DNA of 9,096 bases from JBMSHD01 sp049416425 (GTDB lineage Bacteria > Pseudomonadota > Gammaproteobacteria > Francisellales > Francisellaceae): positions 1 to 9,096 of the forward strand of contig JBMSHD010000090.1 of assembly GCA_049416425.1 (NCBI GenBank), read 5' to 3'. Below are positions 1 to 6,509 of the stretch, piece by piece. Position 1 is the stretch's first letter. Each line of letters starts with the position of its first letter. The notes under the pieces are model-generated. The model did not search any database and had not been told where the DNA came from. It saw nothing but the letters and a program-made list of their open reading frames with translations. The translations under genes and the position numbers were made by a program.

Positions 1-48
1 TTAAGCCCTTATGGTTGCTGACTTCTAAGATTTCAACTTACCAACTTG
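1..48. other. Sequence of unknown origin abutting the broken transporter gene
   Basis: On the minus strand, the bases after the transporter codon for Ala54 no longer encode anything resembling a POT protein in any frame. The stretch holds a short direct repeat, AACTT-ACC-AACTT (35-47), and two in-frame stops. It could be the end of an insertion sequence or MITE, or the far side of a deletion. With only 48 bases visible I cannot name an element. Confidence 0.35.
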
Positions 49-210
49 GGCATAGGCCTGATTATCACTGAATAAGAGTTTTTGAGTGAGATAGAGCACC
101 AATAGAGATCGCATACCGTAATAGCTGAAATATTCCCACATATAAACGGCAATGGCATAATAGAGTGCCTTAGGCTGCCCTTTGGTTTGAATTGTTGATT
201 TTGCTGACAT
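25..210 (-). pseudogene. POT/PTR-family peptide transporter, N-terminal fragment only
   Basis: The 61-residue reading frame begins as a proton-coupled oligopeptide transporter (POT/PTR2, major facilitator superfamily) would. It has a short polar N-terminus, then QPKALYY, then the first transmembrane segment with YMWEYFSYYG (residues 23-32) and MRSLLVLYLTQKL. Family members have about 450-500 residues and continue with a loop and helix 2. Here recognisable similarity stops after QAYA (residue 54), and seven unrelated residues precede a TAG stop. Neither of the other two minus-strand frames resumes the family pattern in the 24 bases left, so the gene looks interrupted by an insertion or rearrangement near base 48. 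I chose the ATG at 210; a TTG two codons upstream is the alternative. No clear Shine-Dalgarno sequence is visible. The usual ExxERF proton-coupling motif reads YMWEYF. The family call is fairly secure; the cause of the break is inferred. Confidence 0.6.
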
Positions 211-241
211 AGACAAACTGACTGTGATTTTTTATCCATTT

Positions 242-269
242 ATCATATCGGATTTTGAGCAAAAGCAAA
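242..269 (-). promoter_or_regulatory. Possible promoter of the transporter fragment
   Basis: Reading the minus strand, TTTGCT (264-269) and TATGAT (242-247, five of six matches to the -10 consensus) are separated by 16 bases in an AT-rich stretch just upstream of the transporter start. The -35 box is poor, so this is a weak prediction by eye. Confidence 0.3.
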
Positions 270-333
270 TTAAATTTTATGATTTTTATTTTTTATTGTT
301 CGGGCTCTCAAGCAGCATGCTCTTAGCGCTGCC

Positions 334-390
334 ATTGTCACCGGTGAGAAATACGACAATTGAGCTACAGCACTTCGAATTAAATGCTGT
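334..390 (-). other. Inverted repeats downstream of galE
   Basis: Two hairpin-forming repeats directly follow galE. ACAGCA/TGCTGT (367-372 and 385-390, 12-base loop) overlaps the last base of the galE stop codon. ATTGTC/GACAAT (334-339 and 355-360, 15-base loop) contains the perfect 10-base palindrome TCACCGGTGA (338-347). Neither is followed by a T-run on the minus strand, so they are not classical intrinsic terminators. They could stabilise the 3' end of the messenger, or be an operator for the downstream transporter gene. Confidence 0.3.
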
Positions 391-1436
391 CAATCAGAGC
401 TTGGTTTGGCAAGGGATTCATTTCCCCTATAACCATTTGGATTTTTTGACTGCCAGTGCCAGCTGTCAATCATCATTTGCTCAATATCGCGCTTAGCCTT
501 CCAACCGAGTTCTTTATATGCTTTTTCACAGCATGACCAGCATTCGGCAATATCTCCATCCCGTCTGGGTGAGATGACATAGGGAATCTTAACCCCTGAA
601 GCCTTTTCAAAGGCATCGATCACCTGTAGTACAGAGTAAGGATGACCGGTTCCCAGATTCCAGGTATAGATGCCTGATGCATGGCTATTGAGATATTCAC
701 AGGCTTTAAGATGTCCCAGCGCCAGATCCACCACATGAATATAATCGCGAAGCCCCGTACCATCGACGGTTGGATAATCGTTGCCGTAGACGGCCAGTTG
801 CTTTAGTTTGCCGATGGCAACCTGGCTGATGAAAGGAACCAGATTATTGGGAATGCCATCGGGATCCTCGCCAATAAGGCCAGACTCATGTGCACCGATC
901 GGATTGAAATAGCGCAAAAGTGCGATAGACCAGCTGTTATCAGCCAGATAGAGATCTGCTAGCATCTGCTCGACAATCACCTTGGAACGACCATAGGGAT
1001 TGGTGGGCGCGCCGATTGGACAGTCTTCTGTGATTGGAATTTTTTTAGGGTCACCGTAAACCGTTGCCGATGAGCTAAACACCAGTTTTTTAACGCCATG
1101 TTGAGCCATGGATTGCAAGAGATTGAGAGTACCTGTAACGTTATTATCATAGTATTCCAGAGGTTTGTAAACACTCTCACCAACGGCTTTTAAGGCCGCG
1201 AAATGGATCACCATTTCGATATCAAAGTCCTGAAACAATCTATCCAGACAAGTGCGATCACGCACATCGCCTTTGACAAACGTAATGTTTTTATTGGTGA
1301 TGGTCTCAACCCGTTTAAGCGAGGTTTCATGGCTGTTGACAAGGTTATCCAATACCAGGACATCGAGACCGGTCTTTAAAAACTCAAGGACGGTATGTGA
1401 GCCAATAAAACCGGCTCCACCTGTGATCAATATCAT
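390..1436 (-). CDS. galE: UDP-glucose 4-epimerase
   Basis: Cytosolic NAD-dependent enzyme that interconverts UDP-glucose and UDP-galactose, used in galactose catabolism and to supply UDP-galactose for surface polysaccharides. It is an extended short-chain dehydrogenase. The N-terminal Rossmann motif is GGAGFIG (residues 6-12). The catalytic triad is visible as Ser123 in SSSATVYG, Tyr148 and Lys152 in PYGRSK. The GalE signature YGNDYPTVDGTGLRDYIHV spans roughly residues 218-235. At 348 residues it is about ten longer than E. coli GalE (338), with a polar C-terminal tail after GYRGN. The start at 1436 is fixed by the immediate MILITGGAGFIG. The Shine-Dalgarno sequence is weak. It lies 61 bases behind leuB on the same strand and may be expressed by read-through from the leucine operon, although it has no role in leucine synthesis. 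Confidence 0.95.
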   Translation of the reverse strand: MILITGGAGFIGSHTVLEFLKTGLDVLVLDNLVNSHETSLKRVETITNKNITFVKGDVRDRTCLDRLFQDFDIEMVIHFAALKAVGESVYKPLEYYDNNVTGTLNLLQSMAQHGVKKLVFSSSATVYGDPKKIPITEDCPIGAPTNPYGRSKVIVEQMLADLYLADNSWSIALLRYFNPIGAHESGLIGEDPDGIPNNLVPFISQVAIGKLKQLAVYGNDYPTVDGTGLRDYIHVVDLALGHLKACEYLNSHASGIYTWNLGTGHPYSVLQVIDAFEKASGVKIPYVISPRRDGDIAECWSCCEKAYKELGWKAKRDIEQMMIDSWHWQSKNPNGYRGNESLAKPSSD

Positions 1437-1462
1437 AACTATTTCTGAAACAAAGCGAATAC

Positions 1463-1483
1463 AACGCCAGCCAGTCTAGCGTT
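1463..1483 (-). other. Small hairpin between leuB and galE
   Basis: The 61-base gap contains AACGC/GCGTT (1463-1467 and 1479-1483) with an 11-base loop. On the minus strand it is followed by a T-rich but interrupted stretch (TTGTATTCGCTTTGTTTC). It could be a weak terminator or attenuator reducing read-through from leu into galE. The short stem and broken T-tract keep confidence low. Confidence 0.25.
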
Positions 1484-1497
1484 ATTGGCCGCATAAA

Positions 1498-2604
1498 TCA
1501 AGACAAGACAATGCTCTGGCCGTGCTTGATATTGTTAATAATGGCATTCGCCATGGCGTCTGTGGGTACAGTCTGCTCGTTTGACAAGGCAATATCAGAG
1601 GTTCGATATCCCTGGTTCAATGAATCTTCTACGGCTTTGTGAATCGCTTTTGCTTCTTCATGCATGGAGAATGAATAGGACAGCATCATCGCCGCTGAGA
1701 GAATCTGAGCGATCGGATTTGCGATATTTTGACCGGCAATATCAAAGGCGGAACCGCCGGAAGGCTCATAAAGGCCAAAACCATCTGCATTAAGACTGGC
1801 CGATGGAATCAATCCTAAGGAACCCGGCAACACCGCGGCTAAATCGGAGATGATATCACCAAACAGGTTTCCCATCACCAGAACATCAAATTGAGTTGGA
1901 TTTATCACAAGCTGCATGGCGCAATTATCGACATACAGATGAGACAGTTTGACATCGGGAAAATTTAATTTCTCCTCCTCGACGATTTCTCGCCACAACC
2001 TTGAGGTAGAAAGTACATTGGCCTTATCGACAGAGCATAAAATTTTACGTCGTTTCTGTGCAGACTCAAATGCCGAGCGGACGATATGGCGAATCTGTGA
2101 CTCATCATATTCGGCGACATCAATGGCATAACGTCTGCCGTTCTTATCAACATCTTGACGATGCTCACCAAAATAGATATCACCGGATAATTCACGGAAA
2201 ATCTCGATGCTGGCTCCATTGCCGATACGATTGGTTTTTAATGGACAATGCGCCGATAAAGATGAATAGATAGCGATCGGGCGGATGTTGATCGAAAAAT
2301 TAAAATGCTGACGAAGAGCGAGAATGCTGTTTGCCTCGCAACCTTTCCACTTCGGATCATTCTGGGCGGCAACCGGTCCGCCAACGGAACCAAATAAAAT
2401 GGCATCGGCATCCTGGCATCTCATAAGCGTCTGACTTGGGCAATGTACGCCATATTGATCAAAGGCGGCTCCTCCGATTAAGGCGTGATGATAATGAAAT
2501 TTATGCTGATAACGCTCGGCGATGGCATCGAGCACTTTTAATGCCGCGTTCATCACCTCTTCACCGATTCCATCTCCTGCTAGGACGGCAATATGTTTTT
2601 CCAT
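1498..2604 (-). CDS. leuB: 3-isopropylmalate dehydrogenase
   Basis: Cytosolic NAD-dependent dehydrogenase of leucine synthesis. It oxidises and decarboxylates 3-isopropylmalate to 2-ketoisocaproate (4-methyl-2-oxopentanoate). The 368-residue length fits the family. Substrate-binding arginines occur as Arg98 (ILALRQHF), Arg108 (NIRP) and Arg137 (RELSGDIYFG, with catalytic Tyr144). The catalytic lysine is Lys194 in VDKANVL. The metal-binding aspartates are Asp226 (YVDNCAMQ), Asp250 and Asp254 (GNLFGDIISD). The cofactor loop reads EPSGGSAFDIAG, close to the EPAGGSAPDIAG of E. coli and unlike the EPVHGSAPDIAG common elsewhere. The ATG at 2604 lies two bases after the leuD stop, and a GAGGAG ribosome-binding site lies inside the end of leuD (2614-2619), which argues for translational coupling. 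It is the last of the four leu genes here. Confidence 0.97.
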   Translation of the reverse strand: MEKHIAVLAGDGIGEEVMNAALKVLDAIAERYQHKFHYHHALIGGAAFDQYGVHCPSQTLMRCQDADAILFGSVGGPVAAQNDPKWKGCEANSILALRQHFNFSINIRPIAIYSSLSAHCPLKTNRIGNGASIEIFRELSGDIYFGEHRQDVDKNGRRYAIDVAEYDESQIRHIVRSAFESAQKRRKILCSVDKANVLSTSRLWREIVEEEKLNFPDVKLSHLYVDNCAMQLVINPTQFDVLVMGNLFGDIISDLAAVLPGSLGLIPSASLNADGFGLYEPSGGSAFDIAGQNIANPIAQILSAAMMLSYSFSMHEEAKAIHKAVEDSLNQGYRTSDIALSNEQTVPTDAMANAIINNIKHGQSIVLS

Positions 2605-2606
2605 GA

Positions 2607-3176
2607 TTATACTCTCCTCGCTTCAAACCGATCAATCTTCCGACGATGCGCTAAAAGATAGTCAAGATCATCCTGCCCTTCCAGCAGGCATGCACGGCGA
2701 AAGGGATCGTAGGCAAATGTATACATCTGAGCGCCTTTTTCTGTTAGTGTCATCGACTCAAGATCAACGGTCAGGTTTAGTTGACCGTCCTCTGCCTTTT
2801 GACATAGAGACTCGATAATCGTGCTATCGAGCTGAATCAGCAGCAATCCATTTTTGGTGGCATTGTTGAAAAAAATATCCGAAAATGATGAAGCAATGAC
2901 GACTTCAATTCCAGATTGCTGTAAACTCCAAACCGCATGTTCTCTCGATGAACCACAGCCGAAATTGCTACCGGCGAGTAAAATTTTGGCATCCTTAAAC
3001 TCAGGCCGGTTAAAAACAAAGTCTGGCTTAGCTTTTCTCAGGCGAATAAAAAGAGAGTCCCCATAACCGGATTGTGTCGTTTGCGTCAGGTATTGCGCTG
3101 GAATGATCATATCGGTGTCAATATCGTTCAACCAAAGCGGAATCGCCTTGCTTGTCAGCCGTTTAAATGCTTTCAT
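2607..3176 (-). CDS. leuD: 3-isopropylmalate dehydratase, small subunit
   Basis: Small (swivelling-domain) subunit of isopropylmalate isomerase. With LeuC it interconverts 2- and 3-isopropylmalate through dehydration and rehydration. The 189 residues include LNDIDTDMIIP (residues 16-26), the substrate-loop signature GSNFGCGSSREHAVWSL (69-85), and a C-terminal RRACLLEGQDDLDYLL segment (160-175). The open frame extends 49 codons further upstream inside leuC, but the correct start is the ATG at 3176. It has a strong AAGGAGC ribosome-binding site at 3183-3189, begins with the MKAFKRLTSKA typical of the family, and overlaps the leuC stop codon by four bases (ATGA). That overlap suggests coupled translation, so that the two subunits are made in equal amounts. 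E. coli LeuD is slightly longer (201 residues). Confidence 0.96.
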   Translation of the reverse strand: MKAFKRLTSKAIPLWLNDIDTDMIIPAQYLTQTTQSGYGDSLFIRLRKAKPDFVFNRPEFKDAKILLAGSNFGCGSSREHAVWSLQQSGIEVVIASSFSDIFFNNATKNGLLLIQLDSTIIESLCQKAEDGQLNLTVDLESMTLTEKGAQMYTFAYDPFRRACLLEGQDDLDYLLAHRRKIDRFEARRV

Positions 3177-4594
3177 ATCGTAGCTCCTTCTTCCAATATT
3201 GATGAGGCCGAACAAATTTGTCCTTTTATGGCGCTTGCGGCAACCGTGATGGGTGAGGCCAGATGAGTAATAGAACCCGTTCCCTGTCTGCCGATGAAAT
3301 TTCGATTCGAGGTGCTGATACAACGCGCTCCGGCTGGAACTTTATCCTCATTCATCGCTAAACACATCGAACAACCCGGCATGCGAAAATCGGCTCCGGC
3401 TTCGATAAAGATACGATCGAGGCCTTCGTTTATGGCCGCGGCTCTGACGGCTTCAGATCCCGGTACGATATAAAGCGTGACACCGGTGGCAATTTTACGT
3501 CCTTTCAAGATTTCAGCGGCGGCACGCAAATCTTCAATTCGACCATTGGTGCAGCTGCCGATAAACGCCCACTGAATGGTTTTGCCCATGATTGATTCAC
3601 CCGGTGCAAAACCGGTGTAAGCATAGGCGTGTTCAGCCAGTTTTTGCATTGATGGGTCCAGCTCATCAAGCATCGGCACTTTCTCATCAATACCGATGGC
3701 ATGCTGCGGATTGATGCCCCAGCTCACCATCGGCTGCAATCCTTCGATATCGATGATAATTTCTTTGTCATAAGATGCCTTATCGTCACTCTTTAATTTA
3801 CGCCAGGCATCGACATGACGATCCCACTTTTCTTTGGGGGAATAATGGCGTCCTTTAAGGTAAGCAAACGTTTTCTCATCCGGTGCGATAACGCCGGCTC
3901 TGGCACCACACTCTATCGACATGTTGCATAAGGTCATTCTGGCTTCCATGGACATATTATCAATCACCTGACCACCATACTCGATAACATAACCGGTCGC
4001 ACCACCGATACCGATGGTGGCAATCAGCTTCATGATCATGTCTTTCGCGCCGACATCCTGATTGAGTCTGCCTGTAAAATGCACCTTCATGGTTTTCGGA
4101 CGATATTGCAGTATGCAGTTTGTTGCCAGCACATGAGTAACCTCTGAGGTTCCAACACCAAAAGCCAGCGCTCCAAAGGCCCCGTGGGTTGAAGTGTGTG
4201 AGTCGCCACAGACGATCGTCATTCCTGGCAGGGTAAAGCCAAGCTCGGGTCCTATGACGTGGACAATGCCCTGATGATTACTGCCAAAGTCATAAAAATC
4301 AATGCCGAATTCGGCGACGTTACGCCGCAATGTTTCAACCTGTGCCTTGGCGGTTAGATCTTCCATCCTGGTTCGATCTTCAGGTGAGGTTGAAATACTG
4401 TGATCCACCGTCGCGATAATGCTGTCAACATTTCGAATAGGTAGCTTATGTTGGCGCAACTTTTCAAATGCCTGCGCCGATGTGACCTCATGCATCAGCA
4501 TGCGATCGATATAGAGAATATCGGGAAAGTCCTCTTCTGACTTGACCACATGTCGATCCCAGATTTTATCAATAATATTCCTTGCTGTACTCAT
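3173..4594 (-). CDS. leuC: 3-isopropylmalate dehydratase, large subunit
   Basis: Large catalytic subunit of isopropylmalate isomerase, an aconitase-superfamily enzyme carrying a [4Fe-4S] cluster. The cluster cysteines are Cys348 (GSCTNGR), Cys408 and Cys411 (PGCSMCLAMN). Other signatures are the aconitase motif CGDSHTSTHGAFGALAFGVGTSEV (about residues 129-152) and FIGRQGTGSITHLASP near the C-terminus. The 473 residues match the roughly 466 of E. coli LeuC. The ATG at 4594 has its own ribosome-binding site (AAGGAAA, 4601-4607), and it is also overlapped (ATGA) by the stop of a possible 8-codon mini-ORF. It sits 74 bases behind leuA and overlaps leuD by four bases. In this operon it precedes leuD and leuB, unlike the leuABCD order of E. 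coli. Confidence 0.97.
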   Translation of the reverse strand: MSTARNIIDKIWDRHVVKSEEDFPDILYIDRMLMHEVTSAQAFEKLRQHKLPIRNVDSIIATVDHSISTSPEDRTRMEDLTAKAQVETLRRNVAEFGIDFYDFGSNHQGIVHVIGPELGFTLPGMTIVCGDSHTSTHGAFGALAFGVGTSEVTHVLATNCILQYRPKTMKVHFTGRLNQDVGAKDMIMKLIATIGIGGATGYVIEYGGQVIDNMSMEARMTLCNMSIECGARAGVIAPDEKTFAYLKGRHYSPKEKWDRHVDAWRKLKSDDKASYDKEIIIDIEGLQPMVSWGINPQHAIGIDEKVPMLDELDPSMQKLAEHAYAYTGFAPGESIMGKTIQWAFIGSCTNGRIEDLRAAAEILKGRKIATGVTLYIVPGSEAVRAAAINEGLDRIFIEAGADFRMPGCSMCLAMNEDKVPAGARCISTSNRNFIGRQGTGSITHLASPITVAASAIKGQICSASSILEEGATI

Positions 4595-4617
4595 TGGTAT
4601 TTTCCTTTTTTACTCAT
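4591..4617 (-). CDS. Possible 8-codon mini-ORF coupled to leuC (MSKKGKYQ)
   Basis: Between leuA and leuC, an ATG at 4617 is preceded by a good ribosome-binding site, AAAGGAA (4626-4632, 8-base spacing). It opens a frame reading MSKKGKYQ followed by TGA. That TGA overlaps the leuC ATG in an ATGA arrangement. The geometry would let ribosomes ending the mini-ORF restart on leuC. The peptide is basic, matches nothing I recognise and contains no leucine codons, so a leucine-sensing role is unlikely. It could equally be a chance ATG in an A-rich ribosome-binding region. Confidence 0.3.
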   Translation of the reverse strand: MSKKGKYQ

Positions 4618-4668
4618 TTTTTCAATTCCTTTAGTAAAGAGCGAAGCGGATCGCCGAAGCTATTGAAA

Positions 4669-6291
4669 TCAATCGAGTGCTTCGGCCACCGACGTGATTG
4701 CGACTGTCTTCGATTGGCGATAGTTACTGTCAACATAGAGCTTATTGACCGCATCGATAAAGGCTTTTAGCGCCGAGATCTCGATGTCGCTGTCCCTGGC
4801 GATGCCTTTATAGTTTCCGCTGTCAGCAGCCGAGACGATGATTGTCGCTTCACTCTCTGAATTAATGCCAGAGTCGGCCATCGAATGCGCGAAATAGTCG
4901 ATGACCTCTATGCCTGGAATATAAGAGCCAGTCGCATCAACGAGTGCTGCCAGCGCCGAGTTTTTCCCCTCTGTGACCACCGACAGAGATGGCTGATCAA
5001 AAAAACGACCTTCAATTGTCAGGCTTGCCGAGGCCTGATGCACCTTCCCATAGCTGATATCCGCCGCTTGAATGGGTGAACGATAGGCTTTATAGGCTGC
5101 AATCAGTTCAATATCCGTCACGCCTTTTCGACGGTCATGATAGTGGTCTTTAATATATTGTGAAATAGCTATTTTTTCATGATCTTCACAGATATAGCCA
5201 AATGATTCGATGATATTCTTTGCGTGATTGCTGCCAGAGAGAGGGCCGAAAACAAACGAAATTTTACTGCCGATCTCATCGGGATCAAATGGCTGGTAGG
5301 CCAGAGGATTGTTTAAGATGGCATTGGTGTGACCGCCTGAGGTATGGCGAGCGGCATTGATGCCAACGATAGGGGAGTGAGGTTGCCTTGGCAGCATTTT
5401 TTGGGCGATAAAATCTGAGACTTGTTTGAGATAGCCGATGTTGACATCCGTTTTATAGGTTATATTTTTCTGGTTGCCGAAAGCATGAATATACATGACA
5501 CACTGTTCTAGCGCCGCATTGCCGGCACGCTCGCCAACTCCATTGATGCAGGCCTCAATCTGTCTGGCGGGACCTGTGAAGGTTGCATTGATGGAGTTCT
5601 CCAGAGCCAGCCCAAAATCATTATGGCAATGAGTTGAAAATAGAATATCCTTATCGGGAAAACACGCACGAATGATCTTATCATGTTCGATCATGTTATT
5701 GACAAAATAGGCATCACCTTCATGCTTGCTGGCGCCACCTATGGTATCCGGACAGTTAAGCACAGAGGCACCGGCCGTCACCGCCGCTTTAAATAAATCG
5801 GTGACATAATCAAAGCCATCACCAAGACGTGAGTAACCTTCGGCGCTGAATTCGACAGAGTAACCAGCCGTGACGGCAAGTTTGATCAGGCGATAGACCT
5901 CGGCAATATTTCTATCTTCATCATTTTTTTGCCCCAGACTCGCCAGGGCAAGATTGGGATCGACCGGCAGATACAGATGCACGCGAGCTCGATTTAAGGG
6001 TAAAAGCGGTGCCAGTGCTTCCATGGTTTTAGTGAGCTGAGACTCACGCAACTGGCAAAGACCGGCGATGATCATCTTTGAGTCTGTCATCGACTGACGT
6101 TTGGCAATGGTGTGTACGATCTCAAAGTCCAGTTGACTTGCCGCTGGAAAACCGGCTTCCAGTACATCAATATTCAATGCTTGTGCATAGTCAGCATATT
6201 GAATATTGTCTTCAAATGACATCCCAGCTCCCGGCGATTGTTGACCATCGCGCAGAGTCGTATCAAAAATATAAACTTTTCGTTGTTCCAT
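4669..6291 (-). CDS. leuA: 2-isopropylmalate synthase
   Basis: First committed enzyme of leucine synthesis. It condenses acetyl-CoA with 2-ketoisovalerate to give 2-isopropylmalate, in the cytosol. The N-terminal HMGL-like TIM barrel (about residues 5-275) has TTLRDGQQSPG with Arg14 and the metal ligand Asp15, the metal histidines His221 and His223 in THCHNDFGLA, and NGVGERAGNAALE with Asn257. A linker follows, with HTSGGHTNAILNNPL (316-330). The C-terminal regulatory (LeuA dimer) domain spans about 415-520. At 540 residues it is somewhat longer than E. coli LeuA (523). The regulatory domain lacks the usual GNGPVDA motif; the matching position reads EGKNSALAALVDA (441-453). The start is supported by AAGGAT at 6298-6303 and by the family N-terminus. 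This variant seems closer to the Legionella form than to E. coli, from memory. It is the first gene of leuACDB. Confidence 0.96.
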   Translation of the reverse strand: MEQRKVYIFDTTLRDGQQSPGAGMSFEDNIQYADYAQALNIDVLEAGFPAASQLDFEIVHTIAKRQSMTDSKMIIAGLCQLRESQLTKTMEALAPLLPLNRARVHLYLPVDPNLALASLGQKNDEDRNIAEVYRLIKLAVTAGYSVEFSAEGYSRLGDGFDYVTDLFKAAVTAGASVLNCPDTIGGASKHEGDAYFVNNMIEHDKIIRACFPDKDILFSTHCHNDFGLALENSINATFTGPARQIEACINGVGERAGNAALEQCVMYIHAFGNQKNITYKTDVNIGYLKQVSDFIAQKMLPRQPHSPIVGINAARHTSGGHTNAILNNPLAYQPFDPDEIGSKISFVFGPLSGSNHAKNIIESFGYICEDHEKIAISQYIKDHYHDRRKGVTDIELIAAYKAYRSPIQAADISYGKVHQASASLTIEGRFFDQPSLSVVTEGKNSALAALVDATGSYIPGIEVIDYFAHSMADSGINSESEATIIVSAADSGNYKGIARDSDIEISALKAFIDAVNKLYVDSNYRQSKTVAITSVAEALD

Positions 6292-6367
6292 TCGATTATC
6301 CTTGTTTATTGCAACTGTTTAAGTAATTCCTGACAGAAAAGCGTATATCTTGATCAGCGTAAATTTT

Positions 6368-6417
6368 ATTCTATCGAATTTATATTTGGATTGAAAGACT
6401 CAAATGCAAAATTTTGC
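6368..6417 (-). promoter_or_regulatory. Candidate leuA promoter with upstream palindrome
   Basis: On the minus strand, TTTCAA (6391-6396) and TAGAAT (6368-6373, five of six -10 matches) are 17 bases apart, which would start transcription near 6361. An alternative pair is TTGCAT (6404-6409) with TATAAA (6379-6384) at 19 bases. Directly upstream lies the perfect 12-base palindrome GCAAAATTTTGC (6406-6417), which would touch the -35 box of the second candidate and is a plausible operator. The leader contains no leucine-rich peptide and no convincing terminator hairpin, so classical leu attenuation is not supported. These assignments are by eye only. Confidence 0.35.
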
Positions 6418-6509
6418 CAAAGCTGTTTCGATGAGCTGAAGCAGGGCAGATGTTTAGAATAATTTTGATTTGAGTCGGGAATCAGAAAAAGCATTGAGTG
6501 AAGTAATAA

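Noticed and set aside
33..239. Minus-strand 68-codon frame overlapping the transporter fragment
   Set aside because: It is the +1 shadow of the transporter frame. Only the other frame carries the POT-like sequence, and a simple frameshift between them does not restore more of the protein.
224..496. Plus-strand 90-codon frame with a hydrophobic, signal-like N-terminus
   Set aside because: It begins with GTG without a ribosome-binding site, runs antisense into the end of galE and resembles no family I know. It is probably a shadow frame.
3177..3323. N-terminal extension of leuD by 49 codons
   Set aside because: It lies wholly inside leuC in another frame. The ATG at 3176 has a strong ribosome-binding site and the conserved family N-terminus.
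6366..6494. 42-codon frame upstream of leuA starting MLFLIPDSNQ, considered as a leu leader peptide
   Set aside because: It has only a few scattered leucine codons, no ribosome-binding site and no following attenuator hairpin, and it runs through the predicted promoter.
6450..6509. Possible intrinsic terminator after glyS (TGATT/AATCA)
   Set aside because: The stem is only five AT-rich pairs and is not followed by a T-run on the minus strand.
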